Source: Chlorokybus atmophyticus
Lineage: Eukaryota; Streptophyta; Chlorokybophyceae; Chlorokybales; Chlorokybaceae
Direction of reading: 5' to 3'
DNA: 64,000 nucleotides
NCBI GenBank assembly: GCA_009103225.1
Contig: RHPI01002533.1
Coordinates: forward strand, 1,555,186-1,619,185
In this document: one piece after another, positions 1 to 15,952 of the stretch
Numbering within the stretch: position 1 is the stretch's first letter
Layout of the letters: each line of letters opens with the position of its first letter
Made by a program: the position numbers and the translations under genes
Notes under the pieces: generated by a model
Told to the model about the DNA's origin: nothing
Database searches by the model: none
What the model saw: the letters and a program-made list of their open reading frames with translations, nothing else

Positions 1-1165
1 CACTGTCATGCGGGCAGGAATTTTGCTCCCCGCATCCTCTCACCTGCAACTTACCTCATCCTCTGCATGCAATCTGCATCCTCCGCATGCGATTGTTGAG
101 TCCACATGGCGTTGCTACTTCAATCATGTTGTGTCCTTTAAAGTGAGGCCTAGCTAACCAGCAACACATTCATTGAACAAAAGGGCATGTGAATGTTAAA
201 CATGTGTGCTGCGATAGACTGCAATGTGTTATCATATTAGTGTATTCCACTTACCGTATTGTTACGGCTCACTGAGCTTATCATGATTTTACGGGTTATT
301 GCCAACAGAAAGCGGTGCACGTAATGCATTTCACTGATCAACTGCTTAGTATCCAATGCAATGTGTAAAATAAGCGTTGTACATTGGCTTAGTCGAGGCT
401 TTTAACATTTAATGTTACAAGGTGAAAGTTATACATCACACGGTTTCAATGTGAGCCAACGAGAGTGTTAGCGTTGAACGGATGCGCTGGTAAACGCGTG
501 TAACTATATGAGGCATAGTGGTAAATGCACTAACATGAGCTAAACTATGGTTGTAAGGAGCTCTGAGAGGATGTATTCTCACTTGCGATATAGCCACTTT
601 GTGAGCTATTAAATTAACAATAGGCACATTGGCTCCGAGGAGCCATCTATCGAAACACGTCATGTTTCGTATTTCTTTCTTTTTTCGTTCGACCAATGAG
701 ATCAGACCGGTTCACACGGTGAATCGCACCACGCGCTTGTTGCATGCAAGTGCTGAGAAAAGCACCAAAAGTTGCTGGGCATGTTCTTCGCTGGTCCGCT
801 GGTCCGCTGACAATGTCAGCTTGACGCTTGCGCGGGCGATGTTGCCTACGCCCACATGCACACATTACACAAGTCGGCACATTTGGGCACTCTGCTGCAC
901 AAACAATTAGCGAGTTCTGGTTAGTCTTTTGCGCACTGTGTATGCGCGGGTGTTGCCTCGCCTTGACACTGTATACACACTCAACTTAGCATTGGCAGCG
1001 TTGAATGCACTGGCTGCAGTAACGTGCTGCTACACAGTGTGTAGCACACACTACGCTTACTGGTTGCAGAAGCTTAGGCCTAGCTGCAGCCTCACGCAAG
1101 CATGGCAACCGCTGCGCTATCGTAGGAAGAGACAGTGAGAGGGCTTAGCGGGCGGACGCTCAGCC
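1..1165. other. Intergenic, no gene seen
   Basis: The open frames here are short, mutually overlapping and have no recognisable domain or codon pattern. The last part just before 1166 would be the promoter and 5' leader of the transporter gene. I see no RNA gene. Confidence 0.5.
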
Positions 1166-3134
1166 ATGAGGGTGCTGCTGGCGGCGACTGCGGCCGTCGC
1201 CGTAGCAGCTACAGCAACAGCAGCAGCTGGAGCAGGAGCTGCCGGCAAGGAGGGCGGGGTTGCTGCCGGCGACAGTGCTGTCCTCAGCGACCACCCCATG
1301 CTCGTCGGCACCTTCCTCGCCATCCTTTCAGCTGTAAGCTCCAGAAGCAGTAGTTTTCAGTCGCACACCAGCTTGCAAAGGATGCCATGCATGCCCTGCC
1401 AGCTGTCAACCTGCGCTAACTCTGTCCAACTTGCATGTGCATGGCGAGACAAGCTTCGACTGTGGTTGCTTCCATGAACGCAACGCACCAGTGCAACTGT
1501 AGCCTGGGTAGCATGCAACATGCTAGCTGACTGGTTTGCACATGTGTTAGTGAGCAATAGCATTCTGTACGTTTGCATTGGAAGCGCGTGTTTTGAAGAG
1601 CATGCTGGATGATTGTACATCAACTAGTACAAAGTTAGCTTGCAAATGCAGAAGCAACGCTGCCTGTGTGCATACTGAGGACCATCATTGAATGGCAACA
1701 TGCAGGTGTGCAATGGCACATTTGCTGCATTGTCCAAGTTGGAGCGCGTGCAAGCGGACGGCACAGACCCGTTCATATTCAACGCTTACACGTGCTTGGG
1801 CATTGTTCTAAGGTGCGTTGGGGTTATTCAGCAGCTTAAAGCTGGAAAATGAGCTTGCAGGTTTGGTATTCAGGGTTCATGGCATGCGTGTTGTGTACCC
1901 ACTGCCAGGCTTGCAGCTTGTGTACGATGGCTCTGTTTGTGTAATAATTCACATTTGCGACATAATGTGTACAGCTCCACACTCTTCCTGGCATTCGCAC
2001 CCGTGCAATGCTTCACTTGGTGGGGCGCTCTGAGCGGCGCGCTGTTCGTGCTGTCTGCCGCGCAGGCTTTCATTGCTGTTCGCAGAATTGACCTGTCAGT
2101 GGCACAGGTGCGCACGCAAACAACAACATTCGCTCGCTCACATACACACAACACTTATGACATAGCTTATAGAACGACAGACTGACAAAGTGTGTGAACT
2201 GCGTGCTGCTCACACAAGTGACATTGAAACCTGAACTGGAATGCAGGGTGTCTGGTGTGGGACGGCGATAGTGGTGTCTTTCGTGTTTGGGGCATTCCTG
2301 GACCCGAGCGGCCACTACATCACGCACATATGGCGTGCGCTGGTTGCAATAGGTATCCTCGTGGCGGGAACGGCAGGCGTGGCAGCAGCGGGCACCTTGG
2401 CGCATGACTCTGCGGACGCCGGCTACTTGTACTCCTCTCTAGCCCCATCATATGATGAGGTGTGAGCTGTACTGTGTGCTGCGCTTTATTAGCACAGTGA
2501 CCAGTGCTCTCTGCTCCGTGGATGACTTTGCTAGTAGTTTTCTGGTTGCATGTCAAGCAACAGTTTCCAGCACAATTCTCAAGTTGATGGTATTCAGTCT
2601 AGCAGTGGCTATAACAACATAGGACACAATTCACAGGGCGTTATTATTATTGAGTGCTGATTGACTCTGTTGTGTGCGCAGATGAACAGGGAGCGCTTGA
2701 CAGGTTTCGTGTGTGCAATCGTGGCGGGCTTCTTCGGCGGTTTGGTCCTGGCGCCAATGTCGTATGCTTCACCACTCTGCCAGGGAGTGCAGTACTTGCC
2801 TTCGTTCGGCGTGGGTGTGTTGATCGCAGCGCCTGTTGTCACGGCACTGCCATTCATGTGGCGCAAGGAGTGGCCAGAGTACCACGCTGATGCTGCAGCG
2901 CTGCCGGGCATTACCTCAGGCGTTGTGTGGAACCTTGGCAACGCGTGCAGCATACTCGCTCTCCACCGCGTTGGACTCGCCATTGCCTACCCAATCATGC
3001 AGAGTGGGCTGTTTGTTGCCGGTGCGTGGGGCATCTTCCTCTACCACGAGCTGCGTGGGAAGGCTGCCATGATTTTCTGGGTATCTGGCGTCGTGCTTAT
3101 CATGGGAACAGCGCTGCTAGTGTCTTCACGGTAA
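1166..3134 (+). CDS. TMEM144-like multi-pass transporter (DMT superfamily)
   Basis: Five exons are supported by consensus splice sites and compatible phases: 1166-1333, 1706-1812, 1975-2107, 2247-2459 and 2682-3134. They give 357 residues, close to the usual TMEM144 length of about 345. The protein opens with an alanine-rich hydrophobic stretch that may be a signal peptide, followed by around ten membrane segments. The last exon carries family hallmarks: GLVLAPMSYA, a PSFGVGVL-like stretch, SGVVWNLGN, AYPIMQ and WGIFLYHE near the end. TMEM144 proteins are predicted carbohydrate or small-metabolite transporters related to bacterial GRP/RhaT-type carriers; the substrate here is unknown. The ATG at 1166 is the first that leads into the correct frame of exon 2. 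The family call is strong; location (plasma membrane or endomembrane) is inference. Confidence 0.82.
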
Positions 3135-4959
3135 AGGCGCGCGATTCGTGTGCTGTTCTCAAGGTTGCCACTCAACATGGGTGGTAGAGTGTGGGGAATG
3201 TGACATCGGTGTGCTAGTGGGGTGCATTTGGGCATTGCGCAAGGCGTCATTGCCGTTATGCGTGTAGTCGAGCGATTGTGGCATCTGCAGGCATCAATGC
3301 TAGCAAGAGAGATGCAGGTTATGGTCTGCCCATGCAATTCCTGGTGGTGTTGCAGGTGATGTTCACCATTGAAAATGCACATGCTTTGAGGTTGCTGAGT
3401 GGTTCTGAGGATGTTAAGCTTAGCACTTACATGCGGTTCTAGCGGGCTCGAAGCCCAGCGGCTCATGGGCAGGTAATATTGGTATATGCATGCACATACA
3501 ATGTGTGGCGCATGCATGGCTAGCAGGTGTATTAGCGAGATGTAGAATAGCTGAGGCTGAATGGCTGGAGGTGCTGAGTTGAACCCGGTGGTCGAACTTA
3601 TGCAAGAGTGAGCTCGCATGTGTGTATGTGTGTGCTTGCCATGGGCTGCCACGTTGGAGCATGTGAAAGGAGTGTGACACATTTAGCACATGCAGACATG
3701 ATGTTACTAATGGCTGTACGTCTTTCAAGTCTAACAATGGATTGTCTTTTGGTTATGATGAGAAAGTCTTTGCAATAATGCTAAGAATTGCACGCGAGTA
3801 AACAACATTTGCATAATGTTATCTGTCTAAAAAGGCAATAACAATGCATTTTACCAAAAATACAAGCCAAGTAACTGACACGTACACGTATGATATGTAC
3901 AATGTTACGATGCATCATCCCACACAAAATACACTTCAAGCCTTGTGAACCACACTGTCTTTATAAGCATTACATTTTATGTCGCTTACCTAAATCATGA
4001 TGTCACTTCAACCTTACAGCGATGAATGTACATCACGATTAACACGAAACTCAAAAGCAAATTTTGATGAGTCTTTCAATGTCGTTTACCAATGGGTAAT
4101 TAACAAAATGTCAGCAAACAACATTATCAATGATTGTGTAATGTATCAATTCACAAGAGTAACAGTTTTCAATTAGTGATTGATGCGCTCGGAAAATAAT
4201 TGAAACTTCACAACCATGAGAAACATAATGAATGCCATCCACGTTAATAATCAGCACATTCTGATCATAATGTAAAAAAATGTACATGTGTATTTATACT
4301 TGCACGTTGTAGATAATGCGTTGCCCCCCCCCCCCTCTGTACACGCACATGTTATGTTGTAACGTCTTGCAATTGTTGAGCTCGCATCGATGCCATCAAC
4401 ATCCATGTTGTAGCAATGGTACTAAGCTGTCGCAGATGATTAGTATGAAGCACACAGTATGATTACCATATGCATACCGTAAGTGCGTATTTGTATAATA
4501 TTAAACACGTGACGTACCGATGCAACTGTATCAATTTTCTGCACATTGAACTTGTGCCAGCAAGAATGATCAATGATGGTTTATGAGCAACATCAGAGAC
4601 ATGTGACTCGTGAGTCTTAGATAATCCATTTCGTGAATTGGGGCAGGCAATTTCCTTGGTTGTGGCAAACCGTGCCTGTATCCAGCCTAGCACTCCGCAC
4701 AGACGAACTTCCTACTGGCATGCCACATTTGAACTCTGGCTGACGCTCGCCTCATCCGCTGACGGCAAAGCCACCCACGGCGGTAGCGGCGGCGGCGAGA
4801 AGGCCTGCGCTGGTGTCGTTGATGCTGGTGTTGTCTGAGGGGTATATTAGAGTGTGCATCAGGAATCACCATCTCTCGCTTGCATTAAATTGCTCTTGAT
4901 AGAGCTGGTAGCATGCTGGGAAGCGGCGGCGGCGGAGGAGCGGGACAGGAGGCGGCGGG
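3135..4959. other. Intergenic, AT-rich, with a C12 tract
   Basis: Downstream region of the transporter and upstream region of katanin. It is noticeably A+T-rich between about 3730 and 4320 and contains a run of twelve C at 4324-4335. No frame shows a recognisable product; the 213-codon minus-strand frame at 3041-3682 is antisense to and beyond the transporter end and looks non-coding. The segment 4880-4959 is GC-rich and would be the katanin leader. Confidence 0.5.
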
Positions 4960-7444
<2,485 letters not shown>

Positions 7445-8453
7445 CTCGCTCAACAACACAGAATTGTGCTTGTCATTATTATGACATGTTAACACTTGCA
7501 GCTGCATGCAACCTGCCTGTGCTGCATGGTTGCTGGGAGTGCCAGATATCGAGTACAACACAGGCATATATGCATGCATCTCTAATCTGTACACCATGCT
7601 GTAGCTGGAAGTTGTGGGACATGCACAGATTGTCCAAGTGACCAAAACCACGCAGGTGGCTGTTGTATTGCAAGTAACTTGGCGTAAGAGAGTATGCGAC
7701 ACACAAGCAGCACATGCAAGCACAATCATGGTCAAAACTCACATGCTGATGAGCCCTTTTGCAATGAGGTTGCAATGTGGTTACTTGTCGTCCTTTAACA
7801 TGGGCCTATCGCCCACAGAAGGGAACGTCACTGTTCCGATATATGCAGTTAGTTGGGATATGTACGCAGGTTGCGTCCTTCATGGCGCACCAACATCAGC
7901 AGCGCAGCCAAGCCGTACTGCAGGTACACAGGTATGGCTGCTCGTTAATTCATCACTTCTAGTCATAAGGCTGGGCTGCAGCCTAGAATCGGCCAGTGAG
8001 GATGCACGCAAGCATGCGCACGCACACGTATATATTGGCTGGTGTCTGCGTCTCACGTGTGCGATGCATGTGACTTGCGCTGTAGGGTGCGATACACCTT
8101 GTGCATGCCGCTAGTTGTGCGTCAGATCTTTATACACGTGCGCAATTGCACAGTGAGAATGCACGTGCATACTTGCATGCGTGCGGACACATGCATGGCA
8201 ACGAACTCGTTGTAGCACTTATATCACTCTGAACAATGCCCAGCAATCAACTTCACAGCCACACACATACATGCGCTCTGATTAGAACCACCTGTGGTTG
8301 TTCATTCATAAGCTGGCCAGGTGACAGGTCTCGTTGCCATGCCCAATCAATGCACTGCAAGTGCGCTCTGGTAACAACAGTGTTGTTCACCTATTATAGT
8401 TGTGTCATCATGCTTCATTACACCTCCGCTGACCATACGATGACGTTGCCTAC
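7445..8453. other. Intergenic, no gene seen
   Basis: Downstream of katanin. It contains many GCATGC/TGCATGCA palindromes and GT-rich short repeats. The plus-strand frame 7614-8114 is low-quality, with no conserved pattern, and I do not call it. Confidence 0.45.
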
Positions 8454-9253
8454 TTAACAACCGCGGCTGCATTCCATCAAGCAGTAATTAACTATCTCCA
8501 TGTCTTTAGTCCAAACATGCCAGCATGCATGCATGAACACTGCGTCGGCTGCATTCGGGTCTTCTTGCCTTGTATTTTCCAACAATAGGAAAAGCGATCC
8601 TGCGTGGTGGATGCTGTTCACCGAACTTGTCGGGATGTAGACATCATAGAAGACAGTGCCTTCATCGTTCTCATTCATGCACGGGGTTTCTTCCGGGAGG
8701 AACTGCGTGTCTGGAACGTGCAGCAGCTCTCCATTTGAATCCCTCACTACAAAAATGTCAATGATGATCTGGTCCGCAATGCCTCCAGCTTTGGATTGCA
8801 GGGTCTCGAGCGCTGCTGGACCCAACACATAGTCCCCTTCCTACCAGTAGCTATAATCGTTGTTGCAATGGTGCTGGGTGTACGGCTGCGACTCTTGCGG
8901 TACAAACAGGTTGTGATCGTTGTAGCGCACCATCATGAAGGCCAACTGATCAAGCTTCCCAGCAAAGCGTGAGAGATTTACATGCGCTATCTCCTTGCAA
9001 CAAACTTGCACGTGAGCCCTTAGTGCGGCGTGCATTGGCCATCTGTGATGGTAGTACTCGTCCTCCACATCACCCGCCGCCTGCTTCCACTGTTAACGCA
9101 TCGCATGCGTACGCCGTCTCTTGGACATGAGAACTTGATGATCAAGCGCACCAGGTCACCATCCTCCAACACAGCCACTTGCACTGCTACGGACTGCCGC
9201 GCTGTGCTTGAGTCCTGCATGCTGAGAAGCAAGCAGAGCTTTGTCGTTGTCAC
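8454..9253 (-). pseudogene. Unrecognised protein fragment with an in-frame TAG
   Basis: Reading on the minus strand, a segment around 9230-9090 encodes a hydrophilic/hydrophobic pattern (VAVQVAVLEDGDLVRLIIKF). A second segment, 9068 to 8454, is one continuous frame interrupted by a single TAG at 8841-8843. The codons on both sides look like real globular protein, for example LDQLAFMMVRYNDHNLFVPQ before the stop and ADQIIIDIFVVRDSNGELL after it. A donor-like GTGAAC near 8613 may end the last exon earlier. I do not recognise the family. Explanations are a decayed gene, a sequencing error at one base, or an unrecognised splice event; the 27-nt interval that would remove the stop is too short for a normal intron. 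TAG is a normal stop elsewhere (plastid L6), so recoding is unlikely. Confidence 0.45.
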
Positions 9254-10519
9254 ATGTGGACATAGGCTGACCAGTGAACGCTACTCAAATGCAGGCAGAG
9301 GTTTCACACTTGTTGCAACTGTAACGCTCAGGTGCAGCTGGAGGCCATGCAGTCAAGTACGTTGGCTGGCTTGACACAGGTGACAGCACACAGCTTGCGT
9401 GCCACGAGTGACAGGCAGTGCCAAGCAGCATGCCTTTCATAGTGCATGCACAAACAGCAGTGTCACGTCAATGCTTGTGATGCCGGACAACTGATCTCAT
9501 GCTGCAGGCCATGAGGGCCAGAAGCAAGCAACAAAGGTCAATGCATCGCGCCGGTAGCAGCACATTCTTGTCATCCTCATGCACCTTTACACCGCTATTT
9601 GCCCGGTAGTGGGCTAGGGTTTATGGCCAATTGGCCACCGAGTCCACTGCTCGACTCAGCTGGGCGCCAGCTGAACGCAGCCTCAATGACGCCGTCCGCC
9701 AGCTTGGCATCAGCTGCCACAGCTCCTTGGCTGGTAAGGTTGGCAGCTGGTAAGCCGCTTGCCTAAGCTCAGAACGGTGCCTGCTTTAATGGCCTGCTCG
9801 TGGCTAGTACAAGGTGAGCCAAGCCAATGCTTGGTGTCGGTCGTGTATCCACTTTGCGGCACTCATCTAGTATGCAACGACCTTGCATTTGGCGTGTAGC
9901 AGTGCTGTTAGGCAGCGCTGTGGTTCATTGTCGGCGTCTTGCAGCAGCTTTGTGCTGCAACAACAGTAGCAGCGGTAGCCGTGTTAGCAATGATGGTATA
10001 GCTGTAGTCGCAGCAGTCCCAGCTGCAGTAGTTGTAAGGGTAGAAGCAGTCTGGCCAAATTGCTGTCCTAGCAGCAGCAGGGACAGTTGTACCAGAGTTC
10101 CAGTTTGCAGAAGAGCGCTGTCTGTGTTGCAAAATGCCTGGCAAACGACAAAGTGTTTCCGGCAGCATGTCTTGCAAGGACAATACCGAAAACAGTTGCT
10201 GTGCATCGATGGCGGCCTGTGGCTGTGCATGATGAGCGCAGTAAAGTGAAGTAGTGAGGCCGCTTGCCATGGCATATGCACTCGCAACACTGGCAATTGT
10301 ATAACTTTTTGTCGAGAATGGCATTGAAGATGTGGGTGGCATTTAGCCATTACGTGGAAAAGTACTACCCCAATCCGTCTCAAAAATGTGAATGGCGTAT
10401 AGCCATTGCATGCAAGTGTAACACTCAAATTTCGCTACTGTAGAATGGGTGACGCAACATAACTAACCTCTCAACCTAAGCCAAAATTGTGTTTTGCTCA
10501 CAGCCATGCTGTCTACCAA
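9254..10519. other. Intergenic, no supported gene
   Basis: Open frames on both strands at 9827-10428 exist because stops are scarce, but their products are low-complexity (Ser/Cys/Leu-rich) and lack domains. A TAGGGTTT motif at 9615-9622 resembles the telo-boxes found at gene starts elsewhere in this window, so an undetected short or non-coding transcript is possible. The part beside 10520 would be the ferredoxin 3' UTR. Confidence 0.4.
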
Positions 10520-11541
<1,022 letters not shown>

Positions 11542-13101
11542 CGTTACGGATGACGCTGCCGTTGTTTCTACTGTCCGCTTGTTACACGCAGTCTCGCATG
11601 CCACACATTCCGTCGTCGTTATAAGCATGGTGTTCCGTGCCTTAATGGTGGGCTTGGGTGCTCCGTAAGTGCCCGTAAGTTGTAAGTTACAACTTGTAAT
11701 GCCAGGCCCTACCCTAATGTAAGTTTAACAGCTCATGATTAGCGTTGTTGTAAGGCAAGGCATGCTTATGCAATGATTTACGTATTATCTATATGTAAAC
11801 TTGCGATATATGGTATGTTACGCACGTATTCATGCATGCTAAGCAAGTATGTTTTATTGCTAATTACGTTGCCGATTGACAATGTTATGCCATAACTGCA
11901 AAAGAAGGTCCTTTTATAAAACACGTTGAGCATGTGCGCGTGATTGTCAGGCACAATACTTCAGACTTGCATCAGACTTTGCTATTAAAAATGAAGTATA
12001 AATCAAATATTAAGTTCTATGATTCACGGCATGCAAGCTCGCAGCATTTACAATATCAACACCATACATTCAAGATCATTGTATTCTTGTATCGTAAGCC
12101 GTGAGTTATTAGTAAACACATTTGCGTTTAATCTGAACAAAAGCCATTACAACATATTCCATCCTGTGGTCATGATTACCATCGTAACATTTTACGCCAT
12201 ACAATAAGTAATGCGAATGTGAATAAAACGAAACTACTGATGCACATACAAATTAAGACCCAAGAAAATGTGTAACATTCTGACCACTTCGATTAAATAA
12301 CTACATTTGAACATATCCTCGTGCGGCGTTTCACATTTAAGTCGTCATCACACGTGTTCAAATCGCTCTTATACACTATAACACATCATGATCATTGTGA
12401 AAACGTATGAACATGCATCGTAGTTGCACGTGCATCAAAATTGTGCGTATAGTAATATAGCAAATGAGTGTACGGACAAACATAAATGCGATGCATGAGC
12501 ATGCAAACACCAATGCATCTCGCCCATGGTATACTATATGAAAACCTCGTTACTTTCATTTCAAGTATAAAAGATCGATATGAACACAACCTGCCATGGT
12601 GAAGCGCGGAGCTGGCAGGTGAAAGTACTAACCTTGCCCTTGCCTGCTCCCCCATTCTTGGCTGTTGCATTGCAGCCTAATGTACTTGGCTTGATAATCA
12701 TCCCCTCCCNNNNNNNNNNNNNNNNNNNNNNNNNNNNNNNNNNNNNNNNNNNNNNNNNNNNNNNNNNNNNNNNNNNNNNNNNNNNNNNNNNNNNNNNNNN
12801 NNNNNNNNNNNNNNNNNNNNNNNNNNNNNNNNNNNNNNNNNNNNNNNNNNNCCCCCCCCGCGCGCGCGCGCCGCGCCGCTCGCGCGTTGGTCGTTGTGAT
12901 TGTTGTTAATGCAAGCTTTGCGTGTGCCTGCCTTGTCAAGTCATATAGATTTGCTGTGCCACACAGGCACTCGGTATATCCTTTACAAACATATCATATA
13001 CATCAGTGAATAGGTGCAGTTTTCTGTCCCACTTATGACTTCATAGTCCAAGCTAAGCGTCTCGTATTGACAAGTTCAAGCAGCTATGGGCCTTCTATGC
13101 C
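11542..13101. other. Intergenic, AT-rich, containing the assembly gap
   Basis: Ferredoxin promoter side followed by A+T-rich sequence (about 11700-12560) without credible frames, then the gap and a short GC-rich patch. The region after the gap would be the 3' flank of the pectin acetylesterase gene. Confidence 0.5.
12710..12851. other. Assembly gap (142 N)
   Basis: A run of N flanked on the left by a C-rich stretch and on the right by eight C followed by alternating GC and CGCG-rich sequence. The true length is unknown. Frames crossing it are meaningless. Confidence 0.98.
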
Positions 13102-15455
13102 CTAAGCAAAAGAGATGGCTTGACAATTTTTATTGCATGGGTATGCGCATTTCTCAATGACAGGTTTGGTGTCCTTCACTCTGTCAAAGAACCAATCGGC
13201 GAACACCGCTTGTGCACGCACGCCATCAGCGGTACGCAAGCCACTCCACAATCTGTCAATAAGACTGTTGCAATGCGTCATACAGGCGTGCACAAACACG
13301 CCGTGCCGCGATTGCAGTCCCACTATGTCGTCCAATATCGCCACATTGTCAGCATGGAACTTCTGCACCCATTGAACGCAGAACAGTGAGCAGCAAGGTG
13401 CATAGTGACACCTACAACACATACAATGACTCAGCATGCAGTGTAGTACCTGCACTGCGGTGAGTCTGTCAGCGCTACTGAGGGCCGTAATGACTGCTGA
13501 ATGGGTTCCGCCGGGAAGCAATGCATGCGCAAGCGACCACGTGTCGGCGGCGCTGTTGAGCACGAACACTGGAGTGATGATGTTGGGGAGGAGGTATTGC
13601 GGGAAGGCACACTGCAATTATGCAATCCAGTTTGACAGAATGTTGACCAGTAGAGCATGCACAACTGTAGTAAGTCACTTGCGGTCTGTTAAATTCGTCT
13701 TGCAACTGACCTTCCAACGGCTATCACTCCCGCTTGACCTGATGCATGGAGCGCTAACAGTCGTGTTCTGTAGCTCGTGCACGCCTTGAAACAGCGCACG
13801 TAGTTTCTGCAGGCAGAGCACACATGTTGATCAAACAATCATTACCATGTGTAGTCACGGGCTCACATACAAAAAGCGGTAACGTATGAAAGCCGCATCA
13901 TGGCATGAGCATGCTGTGACAAAGCAATCAACCTGTTGGCCATCAACAGTAGGCGTATTTGTGAAGAAACCGGCATCGGACATGCATTTCAACCCTGTGG
14001 TTGATGGCAGCATAGCGCGCACAGTGTCACAAGAGTAATACACAGCTAAACCGCCTGCCGAACACCCCGTCAGCAGCACCTGCACACTCGCACATAAGTG
14101 TCCATAACATGTTTCACATTTGTTTTGATAACATATGTTATACAGCAGTGATGCAACTACATGAGAGCACGCACGCTTTTTGCCGTGGACAGCCCCCGCT
14201 TCATCAGGCTTGACATGACGGCTTCAAGCACATACTTTCCACGGAAATACACGTCATGGCCGTTATAGTTGGCCGGCTCCGCCACATCGCCATTGAATGA
14301 GCCACCATCGCAGTAGTTCACAAACACCACGCTTGAGTCGTAAAAGTCTACACAAATCACCAGTGTCAGCATATGCATAAGCAAACAGCATATACAAGTC
14401 TCTTTCAGCATTGCACAAGCGTAACGGACCCGGGTTGACTGCCGGGTCTGCGGATAGGATGCCTGAGGTTGGCGTGGTGGTTGACCAATGCCTGTGTGCA
14501 CCGCTGACGTGAACTCAACCCTACTATGGACTTTAAGTGATAATGCACGGAGCGTTACTTCACCTGGAACTGCCCAGACGCGTGCGAGCGCGCTGTGCGC
14601 ATTGCGCAAGATCGTAACACCATCCACCTCCCTGCAATCAAGTTCATCAGTCCAACATAACATCCTGGAACGCGTGGGGCAGTGTAGAACAACATGGGAG
14701 GCTTACAACTGACAAGGAACATGCAGTAACACGTATGGATAGCAAACATGATACGCATGAGGTATTGACATGTAGTTGTGCGTGCTATCCAACACACCTC
14801 TAGGTGTATAATCCATCGCGCAGCTGCAGCTCCCTTCCCTTTGCGCCAGTAGTAACCTGGTGGGCTGCCATCCAAGCATGCAGCGAGCCTGTGCTCGTGC
14901 GGGCTGATGATTACCAGACTGGCAAAGCCATCTGAAAGTGGAGAGTTCTCGGGAACGCCGCTACGTCGCGTATCCAAACGACAGGGTATGAACCTGTTTG
15001 TGCGAACACGCCATGAGCTGCGTTGCTGCCATCACACATGCATGTGCATGTATATGCGCACGCACGCTCACACACACCAGTGTGAACAGTGTACTGTGCG
15101 ACATGACTGGCTACAAGTTTTGCTCCAGCGTGCAAGTGAGCTTTGAACCAGTTACACACACCACACTGAGGCACAATAGCAAGCAAGTCAGTCACCTGCA
15201 CCCTTCAGGACGCAGATCGGTGAGGCCAGTTGCGCCTGAGGTTATCAGGTAGTAAATGGTGGTCAGAGATGCCACCAGAAGGAATGCGATTGCCAAAGTT
15301 CGTGCGGGGCGCCGAAAGCTGTGTTCAGCACTTTGAGCGTCGTCGTGATGCTGCCCCAAAGGTGAAGGCTTCACCTGGTAGGCTCTTGTTGAGGTTTCAA
15401 ACTTCTCCAAGTCTGTTTGCGAGGAACCACGCCGCAGCATTGTGCATTGTCCCAA
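13102..15455 (-). CDS. Pectin acetylesterase / Notum-family carboxylesterase
   Basis: Nine exons on the minus strand: 15196-15455, 14798-14960, 14564-14631, 14430-14503, 14175-14347, 13933-14079, 13711-13806, 13450-13611 and 13102-13362. All phases fit and give 467 residues. The family removes acetyl groups from cell-wall pectin in plants, or palmitoleate from Wnt in animals. A cytoplasmic tail is followed by one membrane segment near residues 53-73, suggesting a type II Golgi or secreted-side enzyme. Conserved blocks include [26 protein letters not shown] then [10 protein letters not shown], the nucleophile elbow LLTGCSAGG (Ser253), SDAGFF, the acid region NSAADTW (Asp350) and THCN (His411), ending with the family YPCNKNC motif. 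The triad is complete. One donor (after exon 4) is weak but phase and conservation agree. The natural substrate in this organism is inference. Confidence 0.93.
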
Positions 15456-15952
15456 GGAGAAATATCAGTCACGCAACCCTGTCTCTCAAGAACCTATTGT
15501 GAAGAACGACAAGAGTGACACGTGACAGCTTGCAGCAATACAGATTCTTGCAACATGGTCAAGCATCACAACTTGTTGCGCACAACGTTCTACTTCACAA
15601 TGCGTCAACAACAGCCAAAAGCCAACATCAAACATGTTACACGCTGCATGCATGCAGTGGTACAAACCAAATGTCCTTGCTGTATTCAGGGTGCTAGCTG
15701 CATATGAAGCAATAGGCAAACATCTTGTCAGTTGGTGTATGCTAAACTCCGCACTTAAGGCACAGCACATGCAGATAAACATCTGCACTACAGACCAACC
15801 TAGCCAAGCGCAGGAGGTCTCCAGCAAGCCTGCTGCTGGCCACAGCTGATCAGCAAGCACTGAAGTCGCACACCGCAGCTCCTTGAGCAGAAGAAAGGAA
15901 ACACCGTGAACAAGAAGAAGAACTAGAAGCCTAAGCACCTGGCGCCTTAAAA
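15456..15952. other. Divergent intergenic region, no gene seen
   Basis: Lies between the start of the pectin acetylesterase gene (minus) and the small membrane-protein candidate (plus), so it probably holds both promoters. No conserved motif stood out and the frames here lack recognisable content. Confidence 0.4.

Noticed and set aside
3041-3682. 213-codon minus-strand frame
   Set aside because: Antisense to the end of the transporter and to its 3' region; composition follows TGCATG repeats and no motif is present.
8841-8843. TAG recoded as glutamine, as in some ulvophyte algae
   Set aside because: TAG is the natural stop of plastid L6 in this window, and conserved genes contain no internal TAG or TAA.
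9827-10428. Two long overlapping open frames on opposite strands
   Set aside because: Products are low-complexity with no domain, no splice support and no codon pattern.
12580-12939. Frames crossing the N gap
   Set aside because: They contain unknown sequence and have no meaning.
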